From positions 567,288 through 631,287 of the forward strand of contig NZ_JABFCX010000003.1 of assembly GCF_013085255.1 (NCBI RefSeq): a DNA stretch of 64,000 bases, given 5' to 3'. Of the stretch, positions 17,426 to 27,500 are shown in pieces. The translations under genes and the position numbers were made by a program. The notes beneath the pieces were generated by a model. It did not search any database. It was not told the DNA's origin and was given only the letters and a program-made list of their open reading frames with translations. The number at the start of each line of letters is the position of its first letter. The first letter of the stretch is position 1. This DNA is from Parvularcula mediterranea. GTDB taxonomy: Bacteria; Pseudomonadota; Alphaproteobacteria; Caulobacterales; Parvularculaceae.

Positions 17426-19609
17426 GTGCAGGCAGCAGCCAAGACCAAGAGCGAGAAGCCCGGCGCCCGTGGCGGCTCCGGTCTCGTCCTCTGGGTGATC
17501 CTTGCGCTGATTACCGCAGTCGTCGTCTTCCTCCTGGGGACAGCTCGCGAGATCGGCTCGGTTCGTGAGCGTGCTGACAATGACTCACGCAACGCGGCGA
17601 TCCTGCTCAGCGAACGGCTGGCCAGCAGCGCCTATCTTGAGGCACAGCCCGGCGACAGCCTGGCCGTCGAGGTGCAGCGCCTCCTCGACAGCTATGCCCC
17701 GCGCGGCGGTGCCGCCTGGTTCGTCCGCGACCCGACCCTCCCCATCCTCGAAGGTGGCAATACGGACCGCCTCGATTTCGATCGACGTTGGATGGACGGT
17801 GAACCTGTCCCCGGCCAAAGCATCGTGATCCGCGCGCTTCCGGGAGGAGCCGTTGTCGCGGTGGCTGCGCCGACGACCTTACCAGTGGCCACTCTCACGC
17901 CGTCGCTTCTCGCTTCGCTTCTGATCCTTGGCGGCGCCTATATCTTCATCCGCCGCGAGCAGCGGGTCACGAATGAAGCGGCTGCCCTCCGTGTACAGCG
18001 CGACGGCTTTGCCGAAAAGCTGCGCGCCGTTGACCAGGCGGGGCTCGGCCATTGGGCCGTGGAGGAGCAGACCCTCACCCTGCCCGCAGGCCTCCGCGCC
18101 GTGCTTGGGTTTGCTGCGCAGGATGTTCGTGTCCCGCTGACCGACTTGCGCGACGTGATCGACACGATGGACCTCACCCGCGCGATGCAGTTCTTCACCG
18201 GCAAGGGGAAGCGCCGTGACGCGCGGTTCCTCTTCATCGATGCGGCGAACACCCGGCAGTCCGTGTACCTGACCACCATCGGACAGGGCCGCCCCCGCTG
18301 GGGCCTCGCCATGTCGATCAGCGACGCTGCCCTCGATGAAAGCCGCTCGCTGCAGCTGGTCCAGCGCCTCCACGAGACCCTCGAAGCGATCCCCCAGGCC
18401 TTCCTCCACTGGGATCCGTTCGGGAAGCTCGTCGCATGGAATGATCAGTTCCGGGTCATTTTCAACGTGACCTCTGACCAGCTGCGTCAAGGGATGAGCG
18501 TCGACGACCTCGCCTCGATCTGCGGCATCGACCAGCGCTTCCTCCGGCAGTTCTTCATCCCCCCGCAAAGCGCGCGGGAGGAGGAAGAAGCACTCTTCCC
18601 CGACGACCGCACGCTCAGGATCATCCGCCGCCGGACGATTGGCGATGGCTGGGTGTGCATCGGCCACGACATCACCGACGCCAAGGCAGAAGCCGAAGCC
18701 CGCGCGCGGAAGGAGCGTGAGCTCCAGATGACTGTCGACATCCTCGAACAGTCACGCCGCGATCTCTCCGACCTCAACGAGCAATATAGCCTCGCCAAGC
18801 AGCGGGCCGAGGATGCGAACAAGGCGAAGACCGAGTTCCTTGCCAATATGAGCCACGAACTCCGCACGCCGCTGAACGCCATCAATGGCTTCTCCGATGT
18901 CCTGAAATCCGAACTCTTCGGCCCCCTCGGCCATGAACGGTATCAGGAATACGCTGCCGATATCCATGACAGCGGCATCCACCTCCTTGCACTGATCAAT
19001 GATATTCTCGACCTCTCCAAAGTCGAGGCAGGCAAGATGGACCTGCGCCTGACGAGCTTCGAGCTGGAGAAGACCCTCGAAGAATCCGTCCGCTTCATCG
19101 AACCCCAGTGCCGGAGCGCCGACATTCATCTGCATGCTGGGTTCAGCCATGTGCCGAACGTCTATGGCGACCAACGTGCGGTGAAGCAGATCCTGATCAA
19201 CCTTCTTTCTAACGCTGCGAAGTTCACCGAACCCGGCGGCAGGATCACCGTCACAGCGGTTGCCGACCTCGAATGTGTCACCGTCTACGTCGCGGACTCC
19301 GGCGAAGGCATGGAGCCTCAGAAGCTGCGTCGTCTCGGTACACCCTTTGTCAGCTTCTCGAACTCTCAGGAGCGTGACAAGCGCGGCACCGGCCTTGGCC
19401 TTGCGCTTTCGAAGTCGCTTCTCGAAGCGCAGGACGGCATCCTTGCCCTCGCCAGCGAGAAGCATCGCGGCACGGTCGCGGCCTTTACCCTCCCCCGCTG
19501 GCGCGGCGGCAAGGCCAAGCTGCCTGAGCTTCTTGAGGGGCGGGCCATTGTCCTGACCGGGCGTAGCGAAGAAGACGACCAGCAGACGAAGCTTCTCGCA
19601 GCGGAGTAG
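17426..19609 (+). CDS. PleC/DivJ-type membrane sensor histidine kinase
   Basis: 727 residues: TM helices at about 19-38 and 152-174 bracket a periplasmic sensor domain of roughly 110 residues; a PAS domain spans about 318-418, a coiled coil 420-468, then HisKA with the phospho-His in MSHELRTPLNA (His477) and a HATPase domain (NLLSNAAKF, DSGEGM, GTGLGLAL). The stretch SELFGPLGHERYQEYA-DI-SG-HLL is a mark of the PleC/DivJ kinase family, whose partners in Caulobacter are DivK and PleD. Start is GTG at 17426 with GAGGA 6 bases upstream. No response regulator is adjacent, so it is an orphan kinase. Its exact cell-cycle role cannot be inferred. Confidence 0.88.
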   Translation: MQAAAKTKSEKPGARGGSGLVLWVILALITAVVVFLLGTAREIGSVRERADNDSRNAAILLSERLASSAYLEAQPGDSLAVEVQRLLDSYAPRGGAAWFVRDPTLPILEGGNTDRLDFDRRWMDGEPVPGQSIVIRALPGGAVVAVAAPTTLPVATLTPSLLASLLILGGAYIFIRREQRVTNEAAALRVQRDGFAEKLRAVDQAGLGHWAVEEQTLTLPAGLRAVLGFAAQDVRVPLTDLRDVIDTMDLTRAMQFFTGKGKRRDARFLFIDAANTRQSVYLTTIGQGRPRWGLAMSISDAALDESRSLQLVQRLHETLEAIPQAFLHWDPFGKLVAWNDQFRVIFNVTSDQLRQGMSVDDLASICGIDQRFLRQFFIPPQSAREEEEALFPDDRTLRIIRRRTIGDGWVCIGHDITDAKAEAEARARKERELQMTVDILEQSRRDLSDLNEQYSLAKQRAEDANKAKTEFLANMSHELRTPLNAINGFSDVLKSELFGPLGHERYQEYAADIHDSGIHLLALINDILDLSKVEAGKMDLRLTSFELEKTLEESVRFIEPQCRSADIHLHAGFSHVPNVYGDQRAVKQILINLLSNAAKFTEPGGRITVTAVADLECVTVYVADSGEGMEPQKLRRLGTPFVSFSNSQERDKRGTGLGLALSKSLLEAQDGILALASEKHRGTVAAFTLPRWRGGKAKLPELLEGRAIVLTGRSEEDDQQTKLLAAE

Positions 19610-19618
19610 CCCCTCCGG

Positions 19619-21253
19619 CTAGTTGCCCAGCGGGCTTTTCTTCGCTGGCTGCGCTTTGATCCCCGGGAATGCGATCCTGATCCCCAAGCCATAGGCATTC
19701 GAAGGAGTCAGGCTGCGTCCTGCTTCCTGATGAGGAAGCCCGCGGCCAACAGTCATTCTCCCGCCATGACGCCTGACGATGGCGGAGACCAGACTGAGGC
19801 CCAGGCCATTGCCTTGCGTTGAGCGGCTGCGCTCGAGGCGGACAAAGCGCTGGGTAATCCGCTCACGGTCCATTTCCGAGACGCCCGGCCCATTGTCGAG
19901 GATGGTCATGATGACACCGCCCGTCGGCCGTGGCGCCACGAAGAGGATGATCTTCGTCTTGATCCCAGCTTCCTCAGGGTGCCGCGCATATTTGAGGGCA
20001 TTGTCGAGAAGGTTGGCGATGGCCTGGCTGATCAGCTCACGGCTTCCGTGGATCTCGGGAACATCCTGCAGCTCACCGACAATCTCGACGCCTTCATCAT
20101 CACCAGCCGGGATGTAGAGCTCCAGCATCTCCTCGGCGACGGCACGGATATCCACCGTGCCAGCGAGGGCGCCAGAGCCTGCTTCGATGCGAGTGATCGA
20201 AAGAAGTGCGTTGAACGTCTTGAGGAGGCGCTCGACCTCGCCCCGGGTCGTGAGAAGGACTTCCGCACGCTCCTCGGCATCGACTGTTTCGATGTCGTTC
20301 AGTGTGCTGTCGAGCCGTGCCTTGATCCTGGTCAGCGGTGAGCGAAGGTCGTGGGCGATATTGTCCGAGACCTGCTTCATGCCGGTCATCAGCTGCTCGA
20401 TCCGGTCGAGCATGAGATTGATGTTCCGCGCAAGGTTGTCGTACTCGTCGCCTGACGTACCTGAAGGCAGACGACGCGTGAGATCGCCTTCCGTGATCGC
20501 TTCAACCGAACGGTTGATCGCATCGAGCCTTGTGATCAGTGAACGACCGAGCACGATCCCCAGGACCACAGCTATGAACAGCGTCACACCGATGACGCGG
20601 GTCGCGATGTCGGTGCGCGTCTGGCTCAGCTGGTAAAGAGCATCGATGTCTCGTGCGAGGACGATGGTTGCCTCGACGCTCGGCCCACCTGCGATACGTT
20701 CGAAGGTCAGTGTGCGGCTGAGGCCGAGATATCGCCTACGTCTTGGTTCATAGTCGGAGAAGACCGGGCGGTCCCTGGCCCAACTGAACTCGAACGCTCC
20801 ATCGGCGCGCAGCATCGGCACCGGGACGCCTTCGAGGTTGCCCTGGTACCGGCTCGCATAGGTGCCGTAGTCGAGCCAGATCATGTAGGTCGTGTTGACC
20901 GGGAGCTTGTTGCTCTCCGCCTCCACCACCAGTGCGGTGAAGCCTGACCAATTGGGCGCGCCCTCGCTTTCGGCGATGCGCTCGAGCCGGTCGAGCTCGT
21001 CGGAAAGCTCCTGCTCCACCCGGTCGAAGGCTTCGCCGATGGTTGAGTCGTAGACGACGTAGCCGATGATGACGACGCCGACGACGAAGAGTGCGGCGGC
21101 GAAGATGATGTAGCGGAAGGCGCTGGTCTGCAGTGCACGGAAGAGGCTCTTGCGCTTCAGACGCTCGAACCGCTGACCCTCTTCCTCATCTTCGAGGATA
21201 GGATCAGGCTCCGCCCACTGCCGCGGGGCGACGTTGCCTCCCGCCCCGAGCAT
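19619..21253 (-). CDS. HAMP sensor histidine kinase, partner of the OmpR-type regulator
   Basis: 544-residue kinase: TM1 about 47-68, a periplasmic region of about 150 residues, TM2 about 219-236, a HAMP domain, HisKA with phospho-His in NIAHDLRSPLTR (His301), and HATPase (NLLDNALKYA, ILDNGPGV, GNGLGLSLV). It begins 4 bases after the regulator stop; the SD (GAGGAG) is inside the regulator's last codons, so both are made from one transcript. The upstream htrA-like gene suggests an envelope-stress or periplasmic-protein-quality signal. The ligand is unknown. Convergent with the PleC-like kinase, 9 bases apart. Confidence 0.92.
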   Translation of the reverse strand: MLGAGGNVAPRQWAEPDPILEDEEEGQRFERLKRKSLFRALQTSAFRYIIFAAALFVVGVVIIGYVVYDSTIGEAFDRVEQELSDELDRLERIAESEGAPNWSGFTALVVEAESNKLPVNTTYMIWLDYGTYASRYQGNLEGVPVPMLRADGAFEFSWARDRPVFSDYEPRRRRYLGLSRTLTFERIAGGPSVEATIVLARDIDALYQLSQTRTDIATRVIGVTLFIAVVLGIVLGRSLITRLDAINRSVEAITEGDLTRRLPSGTSGDEYDNLARNINLMLDRIEQLMTGMKQVSDNIAHDLRSPLTRIKARLDSTLNDIETVDAEERAEVLLTTRGEVERLLKTFNALLSITRIEAGSGALAGTVDIRAVAEEMLELYIPAGDDEGVEIVGELQDVPEIHGSRELISQAIANLLDNALKYARHPEEAGIKTKIILFVAPRPTGGVIMTILDNGPGVSEMDRERITQRFVRLERSRSTQGNGLGLSLVSAIVRRHGGRMTVGRGLPHQEAGRSLTPSNAYGLGIRIAFPGIKAQPAKKSPLGN

Positions 21254-21257
21254 GAGG

Positions 21258-21938
21258 CTACTCCTCTTTGTCGGTCAGGGTGTAGCCGGCGCCGCGCACG
21301 GTGCGGAGCAGCTGGGTATCGAAGCCCTTGTCGATCTTCGCGCGAAGGCGGCTGATATGGACATCGATGACGTTCGTCTGCGGATCGAAGTGATACTCCC
21401 AGACATTCTCAAGGAGCATCGTCCGGGTCACGACCTGGTGGGCGTGGCGCAGGAGATATTCGAGCAGCCTGAACTCGCGCGGCTGCAGGTCGATCTTCTT
21501 GCCGCCCCGGCGGACCGTCCGTGCAAGGATGTCCATTTCGAGATCAGCGACCGAGAAGGTCGTCTGGATATTGGTCGGGCCCCGGCGACGGCCGAGGGCC
21601 TCGACCCGGGCGATCAGCTCGGAAAGCTCGTAGGGTTTGACGAGATAATCGTCGCCGCCGGACTGGAGGCCAGCCACACGGTCATCGACTTCGCCAAGAG
21701 CCGAGAGGAACAGCGCCGGGGTTTCGTCACCTTCGGCGCGGCGCTCCTCAAGGAGGGCGAGGCCATCCTTGTGAGGCAGCATGCGGTCGATGACGTAGGC
21801 GTCGTATCCGCCGCTGGCGGCCATGTCCTTGCCGACCTTGCCGTCGAGCGCGTGCTCAACCGCGTGACCGGCGGAGCGCAGGCCCTTGACCATGAACGTC
21901 GCTGCGTCGGCGTCGTCTTCAATCACCAAAATCCGCAT
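21258..21938 (-). CDS. OmpR/PhoB-family response regulator
   Basis: 226 residues: receiver domain with acidic pocket Glu7-Asp8-Asp9, phospho-acceptor Asp51 (VIDRMLPHKDG) and a Lys in LVKPYEL, then a winged-helix DNA-binding domain with the LQPREFRLLEYLLRHAHQVVTR and NVIDVHISRLRAKID motifs. SD GAGGAG precedes the ATG. It is co-transcribed with the kinase downstream and follows the HtrA-type protease gene by 17 bases, so it probably regulates that operon. Direct targets are inference. Confidence 0.95.
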   Translation of the reverse strand: MRILVIEDDADAATFMVKGLRSAGHAVEHALDGKVGKDMAASGGYDAYVIDRMLPHKDGLALLEERRAEGDETPALFLSALGEVDDRVAGLQSGGDDYLVKPYELSELIARVEALGRRRGPTNIQTTFSVADLEMDILARTVRRGGKKIDLQPREFRLLEYLLRHAHQVVTRTMLLENVWEYHFDPQTNVIDVHISRLRAKIDKGFDTQLLRTVRGAGYTLTDKEE

Positions 21939-21955
21939 ACTGTACTCCTCGTTCC

Positions 21956-23458
21956 TTACGAGCTGATAGGCAGGGCCCTGAAGTCGAGCCCCTGACGGGT
22001 TTGCACGCGCAGAAGCAGTGCGCCCCGGTTCTTTTTCTTGGCGGCCTCGATGGCTTCCTCGATGTCACGGGGCGTCGAGACCTTCTTGTTGCCAGCTTCC
22101 ATGACGATCATGCCGGGGGTGATGCCCGCAGCTTCGGCCTCGCTGTCGCGTTCGACGTCAGCAACGAGGACACCTTCGATCTCTTCGTCAATGCCAAGAC
22201 GGCGGCGGGCGCTATCGTCCAGTGTGCGGAAGGATACGCCAAGGCGTTCTGCCATTTCTTCGGCTTCGGCGCTCGGTGCCGCTTCGGGCTCACCGTTCAC
22301 ACGCGCCAGATTGCGCTTCTCAAGGGTCACGTTGAACGTGCGCTCACGGCCCTCACGGAACGCTTTGACCTTCACGCGCTTGCCCGGAGCGATGTTGCCG
22401 ATGCGGCGGGTCAGCTCATCGGCGCCAGAGATGGCCTGACCTTCAAGCTCCGTGATGATGTCGCCTGCCTCGATGCCCGCTTTGTCCGCAGGCGAATCTT
22501 CAGTGACGTTGGCGACCAGAGCGCCCGCTGCATCTTCGAGGCCGACGGCTTCGAGGATCTCAGGCTCTGCATCGCGGATCGACACGCCGAGGAAGCCGCG
22601 CGAGACGCCGCCTTCTTCGATGATCTGTGTCACGACGGAATTGGCAACGTCAGCCGGGATCGCAAGGCCGATGCCTGCGTTGACGCCAGTGGGCGAGATG
22701 ATGGCAGTGTTCACGCCGATCACGTTGCCTTTCACGTCGAAGGTCGGGCCGCCTGAGTTACCGCGGTTGATCGAGGCGTCAATCTGAATGAAGTCCGAAT
22801 ACTGAAGGCCGGAATCACGATCGAGGGCCGAGACGATGCCTGAGGTCACCGTGCCGCCGAGGCCAAACGGGTTGCCGACGGCGAGGACATAGTCCCCGAC
22901 ACGCAGCTCAGCGTCGGTCTCGAAATTGACGTAGCGCTGCTCGCGCGAGGGCTCGACCTTGAGAACCGCGAGGTCCGTCTCGGGGTCGGTGCCCACAAGC
23001 TCGGCTTCGAGTTCATCGCCAGAGTTCAGGACGACAGTGATGGCCGTCGCGCCCTCGATGACGTGGTTGTTGGTGACGATGTTGCCCTTGTCGTTGATGA
23101 AGAAGCCTGAGCCCTCACCAAACGCCCGGCGGGTCTCACCCTCGCTGCGGCCGCCGAAACGGTCGCGCAGGCCGGGGAGCAGACGCTCGAGCTCTGGCGG
23201 GATCTGGCCGTTCATGGCGCCGCCGATGGGCACTTCGCGCTCGGTGCGGATCGAGACGACGGCGGGGCTCACGCGTTCGACAAGGTCGGCGAAGCTGAGC
23301 TTCTGGTAGAGCTCGGCGTTCTTCGCCGCGAAGGAGCCCATGTCGACGCTTTCCTGCGCCAGGGCAGGCGCGCTCATGGCGCCCAGCGCCAAAATCGATG
23401 CCGCAAGCATGGACGAGGAGAAGGTGGATCGCTTCATTTTGGTCGTAGTCTCCAGCAT
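21956..23458 (-). CDS. degP: Periplasmic Do/HtrA-type serine protease
   Basis: Up to 500 residues. Signal peptide ending APALA-QE; trypsin-like domain with the catalytic triad His132 (TNNHVIEG), Asp162 (TDLAVLKV) and Ser235 (NRGNSGGPTF); then two PDZ domains (the first with GFLGVSIRD, the second with IEGVLVADVE). It degrades or refolds misfolded envelope proteins. Start may be 23458 or the internal ATG at 23437, which gives a tidier signal peptide; neither has a well-spaced SD. It heads an operon with the two-component pair, a common arrangement in alphaproteobacteria. DegQ/DegS-type nomenclature cannot be separated by eye. Confidence 0.92.
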   Translation of the reverse strand: MLETTTKMKRSTFSSSMLAASILALGAMSAPALAQESVDMGSFAAKNAELYQKLSFADLVERVSPAVVSIRTEREVPIGGAMNGQIPPELERLLPGLRDRFGGRSEGETRRAFGEGSGFFINDKGNIVTNNHVIEGATAITVVLNSGDELEAELVGTDPETDLAVLKVEPSREQRYVNFETDAELRVGDYVLAVGNPFGLGGTVTSGIVSALDRDSGLQYSDFIQIDASINRGNSGGPTFDVKGNVIGVNTAIISPTGVNAGIGLAIPADVANSVVTQIIEEGGVSRGFLGVSIRDAEPEILEAVGLEDAAGALVANVTEDSPADKAGIEAGDIITELEGQAISGADELTRRIGNIAPGKRVKVKAFREGRERTFNVTLEKRNLARVNGEPEAAPSAEAEEMAERLGVSFRTLDDSARRRLGIDEEIEGVLVADVERDSEAEAAGITPGMIVMEAGNKKVSTPRDIEEAIEAAKKKNRGALLLRVQTRQGLDFRALPISS

Positions 23459-23530
23459 AATCTGTCGTTCGTCCTGACGTAGGAACGGGTCACACCCGAT
23501 GGAACTTACGGCTTGGTCAGCCCTAACGGG

Positions 23531-24487
23531 TCAGCCAGCCTTCGCGTAGTCGCCGGACTGCGATTCCTCATCGTCAGGTGTCCAACGCTTCATAAACGCT
23601 TCCAGTTCGGCATCGCCGCCCTTGGGGAGCACGATCCGGACTTTTGCAAAAAGGTCGCCGTAATTGCCCGTCTTGCCGTTCTTGAGGCCCTTCTCCTTGA
23701 GGCGGAAAGCCTTGCCGGAGCTGGTGTTGGCGGGGATCTTGATGGTCGCGCGGCCAGTCAGGGTCGGCACTTCGAGCTTACCGCCAAGGACCGCTTCCTT
23801 CAGCGGCAGGTCGACCTCGGTTGTCACGTCATCGCCCGAAACCTCGAACTGCGGATCGGCGGCAACGGTCATCTCCACGAAGAGATCGCCATCGGGGCCG
23901 CCATGGACGCCGGAGTGCCCTTTGCCGCGCAAACGCAGGGTTTGTCCGTCACGCAGGCCCTCGGGGATCGTGACATTGGCCGTCGTACCGCCGGGCAGCG
24001 TCACCTTCTTCGTGGTGCCGCGCGCCGCTTCAAGGAAGGGGACGGTGAGACGAGTCCTTATGTCGCGGCCCTTGCTGGCGCGCGGAGCCTGTCTGCCCCC
24101 CGGATCGCCGCGCCCGAAAAAGTCCGAGAAAATGTCGCCGAAATCCTCGAAGCCGCCGCCTTGGCCGCCTCGGCCCGGACGGGCACGGCGGCGGAAGCGT
24201 TCTGCGGCCTCTGCAGGATCGACACCGCCGAATGGGCCGCCCTGGCCGAAGACTGAGCGCTCATTGCCGTCAGCATCGATCTCGCCGCGGTCGAAGCGCT
24301 TGCGCTTATCTTCGTCGCCAATGATTTCGAAGGCTGCCGTGACGGCCTTGAACTTCTCTTCCGAGGCGGCATCGCCCTGGTTGCGGTCAGGGTGATACTG
24401 CTTGGCAAGCTTGCGGTATGCGCTGCGGATCTCGTCCTGCGACGCCTGTCGGCCTACGCCGAGCACCGTGTATGGATCTTTGGCCAA
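23531..24487 (-). CDS. DnaJ C-terminal-domain co-chaperone (CbpA/type II J-protein)
   Basis: 318 residues: N-terminal J domain with HPD at about 32-34 (YHPDRNQG), a Gly/Phe-rich linker (about 75-130) and two beta C-terminal substrate-binding domains (VTLPGGTTANVTIPEGLRDG; DLFVEMTVAADPQFEVSGDD). There is no CxxCxGxG zinc region, so it is a CbpA/DjlA-like or type II J-protein that stimulates DnaK rather than DnaJ itself. It sits upstream of the htrA operon on the same strand with a 72-base gap and directly downstream of the GTA cluster end. Confidence 0.93.
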   Translation of the reverse strand: MAKDPYTVLGVGRQASQDEIRSAYRKLAKQYHPDRNQGDAASEEKFKAVTAAFEIIGDEDKRKRFDRGEIDADGNERSVFGQGGPFGGVDPAEAAERFRRRARPGRGGQGGGFEDFGDIFSDFFGRGDPGGRQAPRASKGRDIRTRLTVPFLEAARGTTKKVTLPGGTTANVTIPEGLRDGQTLRLRGKGHSGVHGGPDGDLFVEMTVAADPQFEVSGDDVTTEVDLPLKEAVLGGKLEVPTLTGRATIKIPANTSSGKAFRLKEKGLKNGKTGNYGDLFAKVRIVLPKGGDAELEAFMKRWTPDDEESQSGDYAKAG

Positions 24488-24561
24488 GCGGTTCTCCCGA
24501 ATTGTGGTCCCGGTGACTAGTTGAGCGGACCGCCTTCGATTTCAACCGCTTTGACCCTTAG

Positions 24562-27500
24562 TTAAAGCACGAGTGAAGCGGCCCTGCCCGCACCATAGAC
24601 TGAGGAGCGTTGCGCGACCGTGACCGAATGGGCGTTTGCTTGCGCGAAGCTGGCTGTCGGTGCGGTAGTCTCGATGGTTTCGAGAAGCGCTCCGTTCTGG
24701 TCGAAGACGTTGATTTCGTAGTGTTCTTCGGTCTCGCCGAGGGGAATGTCCCCTGAGGAGAAGCGATCTCCACCGATGCGGGTGCGCCTGATCCAGTGGA
24801 GCGTGGTGGTTCCGGCGGCATTTTCGGCGCGCAGATGCACGGGGCTGAGAGGTCTTGCGCCTCGCCCTTCGAGCGCGATCGATCCCTCCCGATAGGGATA
24901 GGCGCCGGGCTCTGCGCCTTCGGGGCCATAGGTGATGGCTTCGGTGATGCCCCAGCGGTCAGGCGGGAGCGGGAGGCTCGATGCTTCATCGAGGAGGACG
25001 ATGCGTGAGCCTGTGTCTGCGCCGGCGGCAGCCTCTTCCTCGGTGCCGTTGCGGCCCCTGAGGAAACCTGAGAGCTGCCATGTGCCGTCGGGCTGGAGCG
25101 CGGCGCTCTGGAACTGCAGAAGCTCCCAGCCTCGTGGCGTCTCGACGGCTGCGAGCTGCGCGCCTGCGAGGATGTCAGCTTCGGGGCGACTTTCTAGGCT
25201 GCCCGCCGGGAGAGAGAGGGAGAGGGTGCTGCCCCTGTCCCAGCGCCCCGCGGTCCCAGGAGCGAGGGGCGCGGTGAGCCTGCCCATCGGCGATTGGCGA
25301 GAGAGCCGTGCGAGGAGCGCCGCCTCGCCTTGCCGATAGACGGCCACGCCGCCGGGCCAGGGCTCGGCGAACGCCGCGAGCCAGAGCTGCGCTTCGGTGC
25401 TCCCTTCCGTGAGGAGCGGGATGTCGAGGGCCCCCAGCAGCACCGCGCCGTAGGTGACGGGCAGAAGGTCGGGGCTTGCCGCGATACCTTCATAGGTCAC
25501 CGCGAACAGGCCCGGGTCAGTTCTGACCGTGTCGATGGCGCGGATGTCGGTCTCGGTCATGGCCGTGACGCGAAGGGTCAGAGCTCCCTCCTCCCCTGTC
25601 AGGCGCAGGACGGTGCCGGGCTCAATGCCGTCGGCCAGCTCCGGCAGCGCGAAGCTAGCGGTGAGATCCATGCCGCGGGCCTCGGCAAGGATGGCCCTCG
25701 CGCGCGCCCTCGCCTCACCTTCCTCCATGATGACAGACGTGCCGATCCGAGCTGTGCGCCCGCCGGGGTCGGTCTCGTCCCGCGCTTCAACGATCTTGAG
25801 GCCGAAGCCTGAAAGCTCGTCGGCATAGGTGAGGCTGAGTGCGGCGGGGAGTTCCTCCGCCTGCCGATGATCAAGTGCAAGGGGCTGACGGTCACCGCGC
25901 AGGACGAGGTCGCCTTCGTCGACGCTCAGTTCCTCGGTGCCGTGCCGAGGCGCGACATAGACCACACCTTCCCGCGCCCACGTGTCGAGTTGGTAGAGGT
26001 CGAGCAGTGGCTCGATCGCCTGACGGGCGGTCATCGGCTCACTGACGACATAGCCCGAAAGGAGCTGGTCGCAGGCTGAGGCGTTGATCGCGAAGAGGCC
26101 CGCCTCGCGGCCGAGGGCTTCGATCAGGCGGGAGAGGCGGACCTTCCCTGCCCTGCCGTTGAGCCAATGGCCCGTGGTCCAGTTGCCCGCGTCTGCCCAG
26201 AGGCTCTGCCGTGCGGGAAACTCAGGGAACGGACGAGCATCCCAGCAATAGACGGCCATGCGCGAGGCATCGAGCATCGAACCGCCGTAGACGGAAGAGG
26301 CGGGGTTGTTCTGAGGCTTCGACCAATAGCGGTGCTGCGCCTCGAGCGCTGCCCGCTGGGCCCGGTCATCTCGCGCGCCGGTGGAGAAATGCGGCGCGAA
26401 GCTCTCCGATGATTTGGGGTCGAGGAAGACGTTGGGCTGGTTGGCGCCCTTGTCGATGGCGGCGCATCCGATCTCGGTGAAGAGGATGGGCTTGGATTGG
26501 GGCACCCAAGGGGTCGCGCCGGTCTTTGATCCGGCGCTCCGCTCTTCGTGGGGAAGCGACCACCAAGAGATGAGGTCCTTGGGCCGGAAGACGTGAGGCT
26601 CGCCAAAAGCGCCATCTGTGATTGGTGTACGGACCTGTTCCTGCCTGTCAGCTTCGGAGGCGTAGTACCAGTCGAAGCCCTCGCCGCCTGCGACTCGGGA
26701 AGCGATGTAATCGAGGTCGTAGGGACCCTCAGCTTCGGCGGCGTCGAGATGGCCCTCGCCTTCACGCCAGTCAGTCAGGGGGAAGTAGTTGTCGATGCCG
26801 ATGGCACCGATGGAGCTATCGGCCCACAGAGGATCGAGGGGGTAGTAGAGGTCGCTGAGCGCATCGGAAGGGACGTAGGAACCGTACTCTGACCAGTCGG
26901 CTCCGTAGGTGATCGTCGCCGCAGGGAGGATCGCCTTCACTGCTTGGGCAAGCTGGATCAGCCGTTGGACCGCAGGGAACGCGCCGCTTTCATCGCGCAA
27001 GCGCGTGAGGCCGCGGAGCTCCGAGCCGATCAGGAACGTCTCGACGCCTCCTGCTTCCGCGCAAAGCTCCGCATAGTGAAGAGCCATGACTTCGTAGCTG
27101 TCGAAGAACTGGTCAACCTGTGCCCTGACAGCGGCCGAGCTGTCGTCGACCTCGCTGTCTGCCCTGATCCTGCCGCGCCACGGGTAAGGCGGCTGCGAAG
27201 GAGCACCCGAGGGGTCGTTGAGCGCGTTGTCTGCGGGGATGTCCATGAGAACGAATGGGTGGAAGGTCACGGCGAGGCCGCGCGCCTTGATGTCTTGGAT
27301 GATCGCCTTGACGCTCTCGTCAGAAGGCGTGCCGCCATAGGAAGGCGTCTCGCCGTTCTGTGTCAGCGGGCGGACCTCAGCGCGGGTTTCTCCGTTGACC
27401 GACCATAAGTCAGGTTCCGAGACACGCTCAGGGCGCTCCGTACCGGGACGGACCTGGCAGTGACCTGCGCGGAGGTCATCGCCGAACCAGCTGACGACAA